From NCBI RefSeq assembly GCF_035590735.1, contig NZ_CP141595.1:615001-679000 (forward strand): DNA of 64,000 bases. The letters run 5' to 3'. The notes beneath the pieces are model-generated. The model did no database searches. It had not been told where the DNA came from and worked only from the letters and a program-made list of their open reading frames with translations. This document shows positions 42,018-50,763 of the stretch, in pieces. The position numbers and the translations under genes were made by a program. This DNA is from Rossellomorea aquimaris. Lineage in GTDB: Bacteria; Bacillota; Bacilli; Bacillales; Bacillaceae_B. Position 1 is the stretch's first letter; every line of letters begins with the position of its first letter.

Positions 42018-43013
42018 GTGTGGTTGAAGGACGATTTGTACGGAGAATACAAAGTAGACAGTGTATTGGAAGAACTGATTCTAAGTGATCCGGTTCAACG
42101 ATTAAAGGGGATCCATCAAGGCGGAGCCAGTTTCCTGGTCAATGAAAAGTGGGATGTAACCAGATACGAACACTCAGTAGGTGTGATGCTTTTGATCAAA
42201 AAACTGGGGGGCTCAGTAGAGGAGCAGATTGCAGGATTACTGCATGATGTGTCCCATACGGCCTTCTCCCATGTCATCGATGGTGTTCTCGATAATCTTT
42301 CAGAGGATTACCACGAAGACATATTCGAACAGGTCATCCATGATTCTGGGATTCCTCAGATTTTGGAGAAGTATGATTATGACTATAGGGATATCATACT
42401 TGATGATTCGAGATGGTCCTTGCTTGAGCAGCCGGCACCTGAGCTTTGTGCCGATCGGGTGGATTACACGTTGAGGGACATGTACAGATACGGGTATATT
42501 TCATTGAAAGAGGTTCACGATTTCCTGGACGAGGTCGCAGTGGCGGAAGGAAAGATCTGTGTGAAAACCATTGAGGCATCCGAATGGTTTGTTAAGACCT
42601 ATTATACAGAAGTGATTGACTTCTTCATGAATCCGCTGAATATCTATGGGAATCATTCACTCTCCAACGTATTAAAGGCAGCATTAGAAAAAGGATGGAT
42701 CAGCTTGGATGATTTTCTTGGGGAGGATGAAGAGGTACTCCTAAAACTCCAAAAGACGGATGACAAGATTCAGATGCTCCTAAGTGAACTGAATCAAGAT
42801 GTATATATAGAAGAAAACAAAGCCAATTATGATATTCACCATAAAGGAAAGGTGAGATTGATTGATCCTTCTGTTGTGAATCGGAATGGATTGCTAAAGT
42901 CGTCTGTTTTGTCGGAAGAAGTTAGACAAAGAGGAGAAGCCGCTTATGAGATCAGTAAAACAGGAAGATATATGAAGGTGATAAGACCTGGGGGACCCAG
43001 TTTAGTTGAATAG
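42018..43013 (+). CDS. HD-domain phosphohydrolase
   Basis: This 331-residue protein has the HD motif with RYEHSVGVMLL, then GLLHDVSHTAFSH, and later CADRVDYTLRDM, which fits dNTPase-like (SamHD1-related) HD hydrolases. It probably cleaves a nucleotide. GTG 42018, seven bases after AAGGGGGA, is the likely start. Reading begins upstream at ATG 41919 in the same frame, but that segment contains a transcription terminator. The gene therefore seems to be controlled by attenuation. Confidence 0.78.
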   Translation: MWLKDDLYGEYKVDSVLEELILSDPVQRLKGIHQGGASFLVNEKWDVTRYEHSVGVMLLIKKLGGSVEEQIAGLLHDVSHTAFSHVIDGVLDNLSEDYHEDIFEQVIHDSGIPQILEKYDYDYRDIILDDSRWSLLEQPAPELCADRVDYTLRDMYRYGYISLKEVHDFLDEVAVAEGKICVKTIEASEWFVKTYYTEVIDFFMNPLNIYGNHSLSNVLKAALEKGWISLDDFLGEDEEVLLKLQKTDDKIQMLLSELNQDVYIEENKANYDIHHKGKVRLIDPSVVNRNGLLKSSVLSEEVRQRGEAAYEISKTGRYMKVIRPGGPSLVE

Positions 43014-43035
43014 GACGCTGCTTTGGGTCGAGAAA

Positions 43036-43073
43036 GAAAAGCGGGTCGCCCTATAGGATGACCCGCTTTTTAT
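43036..43073 (+). terminator. Terminator of HD-domain gene
   Basis: AAAGCGGGTC and GACCCGCTTT arms followed by TTT. Confidence 0.8.
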
Positions 43074-43141
43074 ACTGAAAAAACATAATCGGTCATTTTC
43101 CTGCTCATACTATAGCATATACGTTTAAAGGAGCGAGTACT

Positions 43142-43720
43142 ATGACTGAATCCCAGCAGACCATGCTTAGCCGTTTAAAAGAAATCCAGGAGAATCAAAC
43201 CGAAATGTGGACCAGCTACTGGCAGCAATATTCGGATTTTGCCACCTGGCCGTTTTGGGTATTGGCTGCATTGTTTATACTTCCTCTGATTGTGCTATTT
43301 TTTGTCCTAGATAAAAGAAAGGCCCTTCTTTTAGGGTTCTATGGATATAATGTTCATGTCTTCTTTACATACGTAGATGCCATAGGAGCTAACTTGGTGA
43401 AGTGGTTCTATCCATATAAAATCTTCCCGGTATTGGCGAGCTCGATTTCATTGGATGTGTCCCTGGTTCCCGTTGCCTTTATGCTCATGTATCAATTTAC
43501 ATTAAATCATCATAAAAATTACTATTTATTCATGTTTCTGCTCAGTGCAGTCTTTGCATTTGCTTTCAAGCCATTGCTAGTTGCGATAGGTTTGTTTGAG
43601 ATGAGCGAGGGAACGAATTATTTCACCTTATTCCTTTGTTACGTGGTTGTCGGTCTGATTGCGAAATGGATTACGGATGTCTTTGTTTATTTTGAAAAGA
43701 AAGCTCTTAATCGCGTGTGA
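43142..43720 (+). CDS. CBO0543-family membrane protein
   Basis: This 192-residue protein has an N-terminal cytoplasmic helix (SRLKEIQENQTEMW), then five transmembrane helices. WYQQYSDF-like, FFTYVDAIGANLVKWFYPYKIFPVL and SISLDVSLVPVAFMLMYQF are the conserved segments of the CBO0543 family in clostridia and bacilli. No function is known. AAAGGAGCGAG precedes the ATG. Confidence 0.72.
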   Translation: MTESQQTMLSRLKEIQENQTEMWTSYWQQYSDFATWPFWVLAALFILPLIVLFFVLDKRKALLLGFYGYNVHVFFTYVDAIGANLVKWFYPYKIFPVLASSISLDVSLVPVAFMLMYQFTLNHHKNYYLFMFLLSAVFAFAFKPLLVAIGLFEMSEGTNYFTLFLCYVVVGLIAKWITDVFVYFEKKALNRV

Positions 43721-43730
43721 ATTTGTTCTT

Positions 43731-44672
43731 TCAAGGTTTCCCATTTGCCTTTCCCATTACATTGATAAAATCCTCTAAAAACTTTGGATAGTCCAATTCA
43801 AGGAAGATGTTGATGTTTTTTTCAGCCGGCTTGGAACTGGGCCTGAAATCTGCGATGGACGTTCCCATTCCTGTTCCCGTGGTCAAGATGTTGACTTCCC
43901 TTCTGATGGACTTCCCCATTTCCGGGTTCACCATCAGGGATAGGGTCACTACATCATGCATGGGTGCGCCGTTTATACCTGGAACGAGCTTCTTATAAGC
44001 TTCAATATAGTATTCCATGACTTCATCCATGATCTCAATCAATGGGTTATCTGACATCTGCTGGATATAACGGATTTGGTCCATGGTGATGATGGCTTTG
44101 TTCGAGACATTCAAGGGAACGATATAAATATTGTTCAGATCCCTGACCACCACCTGCGATGCAATGGGGTCACCATAGAAGTTCGCTTCTGCAGACGGGG
44201 TCACGTTTCCAGGAACCATAAAGGCGCCTCCCATAATGTAAAATTCCTTGATGTCTTCGACGATATTTTCACCTAATAAGTGAAGGGAGGCAAGAGATGT
44301 ATTTCTCCCCACGTCAACTATGGTGATATCTTCCTGGTCCTTGATGATTTTGTAGAGTTCTGAGAAATTGGTTAGTTCACCCGATATACTCTCAGGAGGT
44401 CTGATGGGACCGAGCCCTTCCTGTCCGTGGATCTCGGGATAGTACGTTGGGATTTCCCCTGACGATGGACTATTGGTTCCCCCGATGATCGGGATATCTT
44501 CTCTTCCGGCAAGCTTGAGCAAATAGGCGATATTATCCGTTGCCTGCTTTTTTGAAGTATTCCCATAACTTGATACGATGGCGAGTACTTTAATGTCGGG
44601 GTTCAGAAGGGCGTACATGATGGCAATGGAATCATCAATGCCGGGATCCGCAAACAAAATGATTTTCTTCAT
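43731..44672 (-). CDS. Nucleoside hydrolase (IUNH family)
   Basis: This 313-residue protein carries the calcium-binding signature FADPGIDDS, GNTSKKQATDN, VDVGRNTSLA, FYIMGGAFMVPGNVTPSAEANFYGDP and the C-terminal PMHDVVT with the catalytic-site His. It should split nucleosides to base and ribose, although the family also includes pyrimidine-specific and other N-ribohydrolases. GGAG precedes the ATG on the minus strand. It converges with the CBO0543 gene. Confidence 0.85.
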   Translation of the reverse strand: MKKIILFADPGIDDSIAIMYALLNPDIKVLAIVSSYGNTSKKQATDNIAYLLKLAGREDIPIIGGTNSPSSGEIPTYYPEIHGQEGLGPIRPPESISGELTNFSELYKIIKDQEDITIVDVGRNTSLASLHLLGENIVEDIKEFYIMGGAFMVPGNVTPSAEANFYGDPIASQVVVRDLNNIYIVPLNVSNKAIITMDQIRYIQQMSDNPLIEIMDEVMEYYIEAYKKLVPGINGAPMHDVVTLSLMVNPEMGKSIRREVNILTTGTGMGTSIADFRPSSKPAEKNINIFLELDYPKFLEDFINVMGKANGKP

Positions 44673-44852
44673 CGGACATTCTCCTAACCAATTATGTTGT
44701 ATTTATATAACGTATCGATAGAAAAAAAGGATTATTCCTTTGATAGAATCTAATTATATGAAACGCACTGCCCAAACAGATGATTTGTCATCATTCACCA
44801 AACATGTGATGATGAATTCATACCAAATTTATCGGAATAAGGAGATGAGGAT

Positions 44853-45497
44853 ATGAACGTAGCAGTAGTAGGAGCGAACGGACAAATCGGGAAGCAAGTG
44901 ATCGGGCTCTTAAAAGAAAGCAGCGAGCATACGCCAAAGGCCATAGTGAGAAAAGAAGAGCAGGCCAAGGCCTTTGAACAGGATGGTGTCCAATCTTCAC
45001 TGGTTGATTTAGAGGGAACGGTGGATGAGATTACACATGGTTTGAAGGGTGCCGATGCCGTCGTATTTACAGCGGGGTCCGGTGGCAAAACGGGAGCGGA
45101 TAAAACCTTGCTCATCGATTTAGACGGAGCGGTGAAAACGATGGAGGCCGCCAAACAAGCAGGAATTGACCGGTTCATCATGGTGAGTGCCCTGCAGGCT
45201 CATAATCGTGAGAACTGGAACGAATCCTTGAAGCCGTATTATGTGGCGAAGCATTTTGCCGACCGTGCACTGGAACAGAGCGGATTAACCTACACCATCA
45301 TCCGTCCTGGCGGTTTATTGAATGAAGCGGGTACAGGGAAGGTGACCGCAGGAGAGAATCTATCAAGAGAATCGATTCCACGTGAAGATGTAGCGGGCAC
45401 GATCGTAGCGAGCCTGGACGAAGAACGTACATTTAATAAGGGCTTTGATTTGATTTCTGGTGATGCTGGAATTGAAGAGGCTGTTCGGAACGTATAA
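44853..45497 (+). CDS. yhfK: NAD(P)-binding oxidoreductase, YhfK-like
   Basis: This 214-residue protein has the Rossmann motif VAVVGANGQIGKQV, VFTAGSGGKTGADKT, FIMVSALQAH and YTIIRPGGL. It is an atypical SDR of the NmrA/YhfK type, where the Tyr-Lys pair is replaced by YYVAKHFAD. Such proteins are suspected redox or stress enzymes. AAGGAG precedes the ATG. It is monocistronic with a terminator after it. Confidence 0.8.
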   Translation: MNVAVVGANGQIGKQVIGLLKESSEHTPKAIVRKEEQAKAFEQDGVQSSLVDLEGTVDEITHGLKGADAVVFTAGSGGKTGADKTLLIDLDGAVKTMEAAKQAGIDRFIMVSALQAHNRENWNESLKPYYVAKHFADRALEQSGLTYTIIRPGGLLNEAGTGKVTAGENLSRESIPREDVAGTIVASLDEERTFNKGFDLISGDAGIEEAVRNV

Positions 45498-45504
45498 ATA
45501 GAAA

Positions 45505-45548
45505 AGAAGGAATGATCATCTTGAGGGTGGTCATTCTTTTTTTTTTCT
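45505..45548. terminator. Bidirectional terminator
   Basis: GGAATGATCA and TGGTCATTC arms followed by a long T run, between convergent genes. Confidence 0.75.
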
Positions 45549-46353
45549 AAAATGATTGGGTGTAGAAGACTCCTTTTTTTAATCCGTTCATGTGGAGGGA
45601 TTGAAGGATAGTGGCAGCTGTTCTCCGTGAAGGAAGCAGAAGAAAGTCCCTTAATTCCCAATTGGTGATCGTTGGTTTGATTAATAGGAAGTAGTCGTCA
45701 ATGGCTTGATGCTGATTCAATAGAAGTCTTTTGGTTTTTTTGAGATCGATGATTTCATTTTCTTCACCGTTGTACTTTGTATTGAGTTTGCTGATTTCAC
45801 TGACGAGATTTTGGGCATGAATCATTTTATCGTATGGGGGGGTGAGTCTGTGACCGGGAGCCATTCTCAGAATGGTTGACGGATTGCTGAATACGACGAG
45901 GAATTCTACGGGAGGGCAAGGAAGTTTGTTGTTATGAAACCACTTTTGCAGGAATAGCATCTGACGCTTCGCCTGTGTAATGGGATCGGGGTAACCCGTT
46001 TCAATACCTTGGTAATGTTTAGAAAGTTGATTGAATTCAGGGTCGATCGTAAGGGTGCCGGCGATGTTCTTTATTTCAATCGGGAGTGAGTAGTGTGGGG
46101 TGACAAGAAGGCTATCGATCTGGAAGTAATCCGGTTCGAGTGGGAGTTTCAGGTCGTTGAATATCATGTACTTCTTGTCTGTCAGGAAACTTAAGTGATA
46201 ATCCACGGCTTTCTCACCATGGTATCCGGCTTTTCTTTTCTTGAGATCCTGTTCGATGATGGGACGTTTCGGATGGTCTGGAGGTTGAAGCCTTCTTAAG
46301 ATGGCCTCGGTTTGGAGAAGTTTGCGAGGAGGTTTTCTTTCTTTTGCGATCAA
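45547..46353 (-). CDS. NERD-domain protein
   Basis: This 268-residue protein has a NERD domain from about residue 30 (AGYHGEKAVDYHLSFLTDKKYMIFNDLKL) with PIEIKNIAGTLTID, a nuclease-like core in which E-x-K is typical. NERD proteins are predicted nucleases. TTG 46353 follows AAAGGAG; longer reading to 46497 passes through a repeat element and lacks a ribosome binding site. It is divergent from a zinc-ribbon gene across the second composite element. Confidence 0.77.
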   Translation of the reverse strand: MIAKERKPPRKLLQTEAILRRLQPPDHPKRPIIEQDLKKRKAGYHGEKAVDYHLSFLTDKKYMIFNDLKLPLEPDYFQIDSLLVTPHYSLPIEIKNIAGTLTIDPEFNQLSKHYQGIETGYPDPITQAKRQMLFLQKWFHNNKLPCPPVEFLVVFSNPSTILRMAPGHRLTPPYDKMIHAQNLVSEISKLNTKYNGEENEIIDLKKTKRLLLNQHQAIDDYFLLIKPTITNWELRDFLLLPSRRTAATILQSLHMNGLKKGVFYTQSF

Positions 46354-46378
46354 GGGATCACTCCTTTGTTGGGTGGTT

Positions 46379-46622
46379 ATAGAAAAGTTCTCCATTTTGA
46401 GTGAAATTCCTGCTTGTGGAGTGAAATAATCGTCATTTTTTCGATTTTCGACGTGAAAAGAGTCGTGCTGAAGGGCATTTTGAGGTTTTTTCCTCATGTA
46501 AGGATTTTTATGAACCAGTTTTCACTACTTATGATCCGGTTTTTGAATATATGACCCGGTTTCCACATTTATGATCCGGAATCCTGAAATATGATCCACT
46601 TTTTCATTTTATGATCCCTTAG
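46379..46622 (+). repeat. Composite element copy 2
   Basis: GAGTGAAAT occurs at 46399 and 46419 (exact 20-bp period); the first is followed by TCCTGCTTG. A CCTCATGTAAGG segment comes next. Six units then begin with ATGA at 46510, 46531, 46551, 46571, 46591 and 46611, mostly exactly 20 bp apart, with the core TTTATGATCCGG. The 411-bp gap between the divergent NERD and zinc-ribbon genes is almost filled by this. The array overlaps no supported gene. Confidence 0.8.
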
Positions 46623-46764
46623 TCGGATTTCCTTGATTTTAGAACTGAATCATACCGAAAGAAGAGTGACCTTCGTGAGGATGTCATTCTTTTTTTGAGG
46701 AAATTAATGATTGTGATTAGTAACCTATTTTGAAATAATTGGTAGTAAGACTAGGGGGAATTAA

Positions 46765-46962
46765 ATGAACTGTACTCATTGTAAAAATGAAATGGTAAAA
46801 GGATGTAACGTCAATGTTGAAGGTGTCATGTATGGGATAAAAATAAGTAAAAAACGTAAAGGTTTATTTAATAAAGTTTCGGCAAAACCGAAAGCAGCCG
46901 TTTGTTCGAACTGCGGCTATGTGGCTTTCTATGTTGATGATTATAAATTATTCAGAGAATAG
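46765..46962 (+). CDS. Small zinc-ribbon protein
   Basis: This 65-residue protein has two CxxC pairs (CTHC at 3-6 and CSNC at about 47-50) that form a zinc ribbon, with a basic middle (KISKKRKGLFNK). It may bind nucleic acid or simply be a structural module. RBS AGGGGGAA precedes the ATG. Similar proteins are common in Bacillus without assigned function. Confidence 0.65.
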   Translation: MNCTHCKNEMVKGCNVNVEGVMYGIKISKKRKGLFNKVSAKPKAAVCSNCGYVAFYVDDYKLFRE

Positions 46963-47026
46963 GAATATGAATACATAACAATGAAATTTCTCACAACCGA
47001 AATTAAATGGTAAAGGGGGACATAGC

Positions 47027-47506
47027 ATGACTAAGAAAAAAGGATTCATTCCTTCATTGATATTCGGAAGTATCATTTTGTGCACGATCGCAATCGTTGC
47101 TTTCTTTGTATTTAAAGGTGATGAGGTGAGAGAAATAATCAAGGATGGATTCTCAGATGATGAGCAAGTCTCCCAAACGAACGTAGAAGAAGTAACCAAT
47201 GAACACGGAAACATCAGTAATCTAGAAGCTTTAGATACCTTTATTGATAAGTTGCAAGATAAACAAAAAGCAAAAATCAATGTGATCCAGTATGGGATTG
47301 AGGGACAGAGAGTGGTTGAAGAACTGACATTTAATGGAGATGATGTCCACGTTTATCGCAGTGTAGATGAAGATTTCATAGAAGAATTCCGGTGTGAAAA
47401 TGTGGTGACGAATGAAGATGGTCGAAAGAAGCAGTATGTGTTGAAGCAATGTACAGGTAATTTTACTGGGGATACTGTTTTACTATCTAAGAATGTAGAG
47501 GATTAG
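47027..47506 (+). CDS. DUF4362-type membrane-anchored protein
   Basis: This 159-residue protein has one transmembrane helix at about residues 7-28 and an extracellular domain with VTNEHGNISNLEALDTFIDKL, INVIQYGIEGQRVVEELTFNGDDV and VLKQCTG, matching DUF4362. It is a paralogue of the lipoprotein at 8091-8537 but has no lipobox. AAAGGGGG precedes the ATG. Function is unknown. Confidence 0.7.
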   Translation: MTKKKGFIPSLIFGSIILCTIAIVAFFVFKGDEVREIIKDGFSDDEQVSQTNVEEVTNEHGNISNLEALDTFIDKLQDKQKAKINVIQYGIEGQRVVEELTFNGDDVHVYRSVDEDFIEEFRCENVVTNEDGRKKQYVLKQCTGNFTGDTVLLSKNVED

Positions 47507-47680
47507 GGTTAGTTTGCTGAAAAAGTTTGAATTGATTGGTTGGAGAATCGTCGCCGTCAGACTATTACAATCATAGGGGGGTTCCTCAAAAAGGGGGAAG
47601 CTTCTTTATTTTAATAGAGTAATAGCTGGAAGTCACTAACGTAATTTAGTAGGTAAATATGGAAATGGGATGAGGTTTAT

Positions 47681-48193
47681 ATGAATTTCAAGATTGATAA
47701 ACAAAGAGGTTTCACTCCACAGATCGGGCATCTTGTCTCGCAAATGGATTATGCCAGGCACACAACATTGGAAGCTGTAATGGGTCTAACGACGTCGGAA
47801 TTGGATTACTTGCCTAGTGAGGACGGGAATAGCATCGGAGCCCTTTTATTACATATGGCCGCAGTTGAAAAAGGGTTTCAGATTGAAATATTCGATGATA
47901 GACGACCGAATGAACAAGAGATGGAGGAGTGGGGAGCTCCGTACAGCCTCGGTGACAAAGGTCGAAAGAGTATCAAGGGAGAACCGCTGGAGTTTTATAT
48001 AGTGAAGCTGGATGAAGTAAGGCGCAGAACGCTGGAGGAATTTGCCCAGCGGCCGGATGATTGGTTGTATAAGGATCGACAATGGGATGGACATCCTTCT
48101 AATCACTATTTTATCTGGTTTCACGTATACGAGGATGAAATCAATCATAGAGGTCAGATAAGGTTGATACGAAGGATGTTGTCACGGGATTGA
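47681..48193 (+). CDS. DinB-family protein
   Basis: This 170-residue four-helix protein has the metal-binding pattern of DinB/DUF664: MDYARHTTLEAV, LLHMAAVEKGF and HVYEDEINHRGQIRLIRR, with the histidines that typically hold a divalent metal. Members include bacillithiol-dependent transferases. GATGAGG precedes the ATG. A GNAT gene follows and may be co-transcribed. Confidence 0.78.
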   Translation: MNFKIDKQRGFTPQIGHLVSQMDYARHTTLEAVMGLTTSELDYLPSEDGNSIGALLLHMAAVEKGFQIEIFDDRRPNEQEMEEWGAPYSLGDKGRKSIKGEPLEFYIVKLDEVRRRTLEEFAQRPDDWLYKDRQWDGHPSNHYFIWFHVYEDEINHRGQIRLIRRMLSRD

Positions 48194-48285
48194 GCATCCA
48201 AAAAGAGGGGTGAACATAGTGAGTACACTCTTAAAAGATATAGTTCTGAAAAGTAATTGAATATTGAGTGATGGAGGCCATTGTA

Positions 48286-48837
48286 TTGAAAATCAAACAT
48301 AATCATTACCAAACCCGTGATCTGAAATATACTGTAAGGTCAGCAACAGAAGAAGACGCGAAAGCTTTGTCCCAAGTGAGGTTGCAGATCGATGGCGAAA
48401 CGGAATATTTAGACCGGGAAAAAGGCGAGGCATATATCGATGAAAGAGGCTTTAAAGAAATCATAAAAGATGATTCGGAGAGGTCCAATCACTTATTTCA
48501 AGTTGCGGAAGTAAACGGACGGATTGCAGGGTTTTCAAGGTGTGAGGGGAGCGGGTTGAAAAGAATTTCACACCACGTTGAGTTCGGGGTAGGGGTTTTA
48601 AAGGAATTCTGGGGATATGGGATAGGAAAGGCCCTTTTAGACGAATCCGTCAAATGGGCAGATTCAAATGAGATTCGCAAGGTAACTTTAAAGGTGATCG
48701 AAACAAATGAAAAAGCTATAAAGCTATATGAAGACTATGGTTTTGAAGTCGAAGGGGTTTTAAAAGAAGACAAACTTCTGTCTGATGGGAATTACTATCA
48801 TACGATATTGATGGCAAGGTTCAACAAGCATTACTAG
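48286..48837 (+). CDS. GNAT-family N-acetyltransferase
   Basis: This 183-residue protein has the GNAT core VEFGVGVLKEFWGYGIGKALLD with acetyl-CoA loop (FWGYGIGKAL), followed by RKVTLKVIETNEKAIKLYEDYGFEVEG. This is close to the RimJ/RimL-like branch. TTG 48286 is eight bases after GGAGG, while codons 48268 and 48271 overlap or precede that ribosome binding site. The substrate is unknown. Confidence 0.78.
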   Translation: MKIKHNHYQTRDLKYTVRSATEEDAKALSQVRLQIDGETEYLDREKGEAYIDERGFKEIIKDDSERSNHLFQVAEVNGRIAGFSRCEGSGLKRISHHVEFGVGVLKEFWGYGIGKALLDESVKWADSNEIRKVTLKVIETNEKAIKLYEDYGFEVEGVLKEDKLLSDGNYYHTILMARFNKHY

Positions 48838-48848
48838 TAAATGAATAG

Positions 48849-48888
48849 GAAAAAGGGAACTCCGGAATATATGGAGTTCCCTTTTTTG
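48849..48888. terminator. Bidirectional terminator
   Basis: AAAGGGAACTCC and GGAGTTCCCTTT arms with T and A runs, between convergent genes. Confidence 0.85.
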
Positions 48889-48890
48889 CT

Positions 48891-49910
48891 TTATTCGTTT
48901 GGGACTCTCTTGAAGTCTTTGGGAGTGACTGTGTAGCCTTGAATCGATTTTGATCTCTTTTTTCTCGGGGATCTGATTTTTTTGCTAGACAATTTTGGCG
49001 GAGCAAGGCCTTTTTCAATACCTGCTGCCATGCTGTTGACCGCCAGGATGGAGATGGTGAAGCAGGCTAACGGTCCGATGGCGAGCCACCATTGATAGTT
49101 GATCTGCTTGATATACATGCCAAGGAGCCCGGACCATTCGTTGGCAATCGGCATGGGTGGATCACAAAAGATGTCATAGCATACTGAAGTTCCTCCAAAG
49201 TAAATTTGGAAAATGCCCAGATGCGCAATGATGAGCAATACCTGAACGACGATCCTCGGGAAAATGATGAAGAGTCTTGGTTGCAGGTGAGGGAGCACAT
49301 GGTTCTTGAAAATATGGAAGGGGGATGCCCCCAGTGTGATCGCACTCTCGATGAATTCCTTCTTTAAGATCTCCCTTGTTTCATCCGCAATCAACAGTGC
49401 GGTCGTTGGGGTAAGGATAACGGCCAGCATGATGATTTCGTATATGACTCTTCCGGTTAATGAGTAGGCAAACCCTTCAGGGGGCTCCCAAAGAACCGGA
49501 TGAAGGATGTTATAAGCGATGATGGATAATGGCACAAAATAAAAAGATGATGACATCCCCTTCACCATGGCCTTCGATCCTGGTTTCTTCCAAAAGGCAA
49601 GAAGGGTCCCCGATAGGAAAGCCAGTGAAAATCCCAGAAGAGATGTCAAAAAAGTGGCTCCAAACGTATACTTGGCCCCTTGAAGAAGCTTTTCAAGCAT
49701 GTGGTTGCCATACTTATCTGTTCCAAAAGGATAATCTTTGGCCGGTTCTAATGGAGCCCCGGCGATCATATTTCCTTCACTGTCTTTCAGCCACTCAGTC
49801 TGAGGGATGGCTGAATCAAAATGGGTCGCGTGAATAATGCTGGCAAGTGTAATAAGAAAGATCGTTAGAAATCCTAAAATAAACAGGGGCTGTCTGATGA
49901 CCCTCGACAT
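48891..49910 (-). CDS. ABC transporter permease, DppC/OppC-like, without ATPase
   Basis: This 339-residue protein has six or seven transmembrane helices and the DppC-like loop DYPFGTDKYGNHMLEKLLQGAKYTF. The EAA loop reads EFIESAITLGASPFHIFKNHVLPHL. It starts one base into the stop codon of the preceding permease gene. No binding protein or ATPase gene lies in the operon. Instead the cluster has an ECF sigma factor and its probable anti-sigma. The permeases may borrow ATPases encoded elsewhere or act as sensors. Confidence 0.78.
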   Translation of the reverse strand: MSRVIRQPLFILGFLTIFLITLASIIHATHFDSAIPQTEWLKDSEGNMIAGAPLEPAKDYPFGTDKYGNHMLEKLLQGAKYTFGATFLTSLLGFSLAFLSGTLLAFWKKPGSKAMVKGMSSSFYFVPLSIIAYNILHPVLWEPPEGFAYSLTGRVIYEIIMLAVILTPTTALLIADETREILKKEFIESAITLGASPFHIFKNHVLPHLQPRLFIIFPRIVVQVLLIIAHLGIFQIYFGGTSVCYDIFCDPPMPIANEWSGLLGMYIKQINYQWWLAIGPLACFTISILAVNSMAAGIEKGLAPPKLSSKKIRSPRKKRSKSIQGYTVTPKDFKRVPNE

Positions 49911-50743
49911 TATAAGTCCACCTCATTACCTGTTATGGAATTGGCTGTTCGTTGGATCATTTTCAAAAATAAATAAAGCGGGATGAACAGCAGTATCGAT
50001 GTAACGGCGAAAAGGGTGGGGGTATTATAAGAGAACAAGAAAGTCGTTACTCCCAGCATGTTGAATAAGTATTCTAAGATCAAAAGGTTAGACAACATAA
50101 GCGCCATGACATTTTTACCGTGGTAAGCAAGACTGACGATGGTGTTCCGGAACACATGGATGATCAAGATACGGAAGTAAGACAAACCCTTGCTTCTGGC
50201 AAGCTCTACATATTGCTTATCAAATTCCTCATTCATCAAAACGATCAGGGTCTTGATGAAGTACATGGTCGGGAGGAGGGATAAACAAAGGATCGGCAAC
50301 AGATAAGCCCTGTCTTCCCCCAGGGCCACAAAGTCGAATAGAAAAACCCCGGTCTTTTTGAACATCCATACGACGAGCAGCTGACTTCCCACAATGATGA
50401 AAATGTCTGGAAGTGAGCTGAAGACGAAGGAGATTGAATCAATTACAAGCTGAAACGGCTTGCCGATCAGGAAGTAGAAGAAAAGGACAACGATGGCGAT
50501 CAACAAGGAAAGAAACAAGGCTGAAAAAAAGACAATAAGGGAATATTCATAAGCATTCCAAAAGAATGGGAAAAGCTCTCTTTCTACTCCGGAAATCGGA
50601 TTGACGTATACTAAATTTGCGATGGAAAAGAACCCGGAAAGAATCTGCCATACTTCATTGATGATGGAAGGAAGGAGGCTGATGGCAAAGATTCCGGTTA
50701 CTATCATCACGATCTGTAAGACGGATGATCCTGCTTTTTTCAT
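49910..50743 (-). CDS. ABC transporter permease, DppB-like, without ATPase
   Basis: This 277-residue protein has six transmembrane helices and an EAA loop (KQYVELARSKGLSYFRILIIHVFRNT), but is shorter than usual DppB proteins. It is the partner of the following permease, overlapping it by one base. The anti-sigma gene ends 20 bp upstream. AAAGGAG precedes the ATG. Confidence 0.76.
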   Translation of the reverse strand: MKKAGSSVLQIVMIVTGIFAISLLPSIINEVWQILSGFFSIANLVYVNPISGVERELFPFFWNAYEYSLIVFFSALFLSLLIAIVVLFFYFLIGKPFQLVIDSISFVFSSLPDIFIIVGSQLLVVWMFKKTGVFLFDFVALGEDRAYLLPILCLSLLPTMYFIKTLIVLMNEEFDKQYVELARSKGLSYFRILIIHVFRNTIVSLAYHGKNVMALMLSNLLILEYLFNMLGVTTFLFSYNTPTLFAVTSILLFIPLYLFLKMIQRTANSITGNEVDL

Positions 50744-50763
50744 AGTAAATCTCCTTTGTTCAT

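Noticed and set aside
46505..46622. CRISPR array
   Set aside because: Units are about 20 bp with only a 9-12 base core kept, there is no repeat-spacer alternation of typical size, and no cas gene is present.
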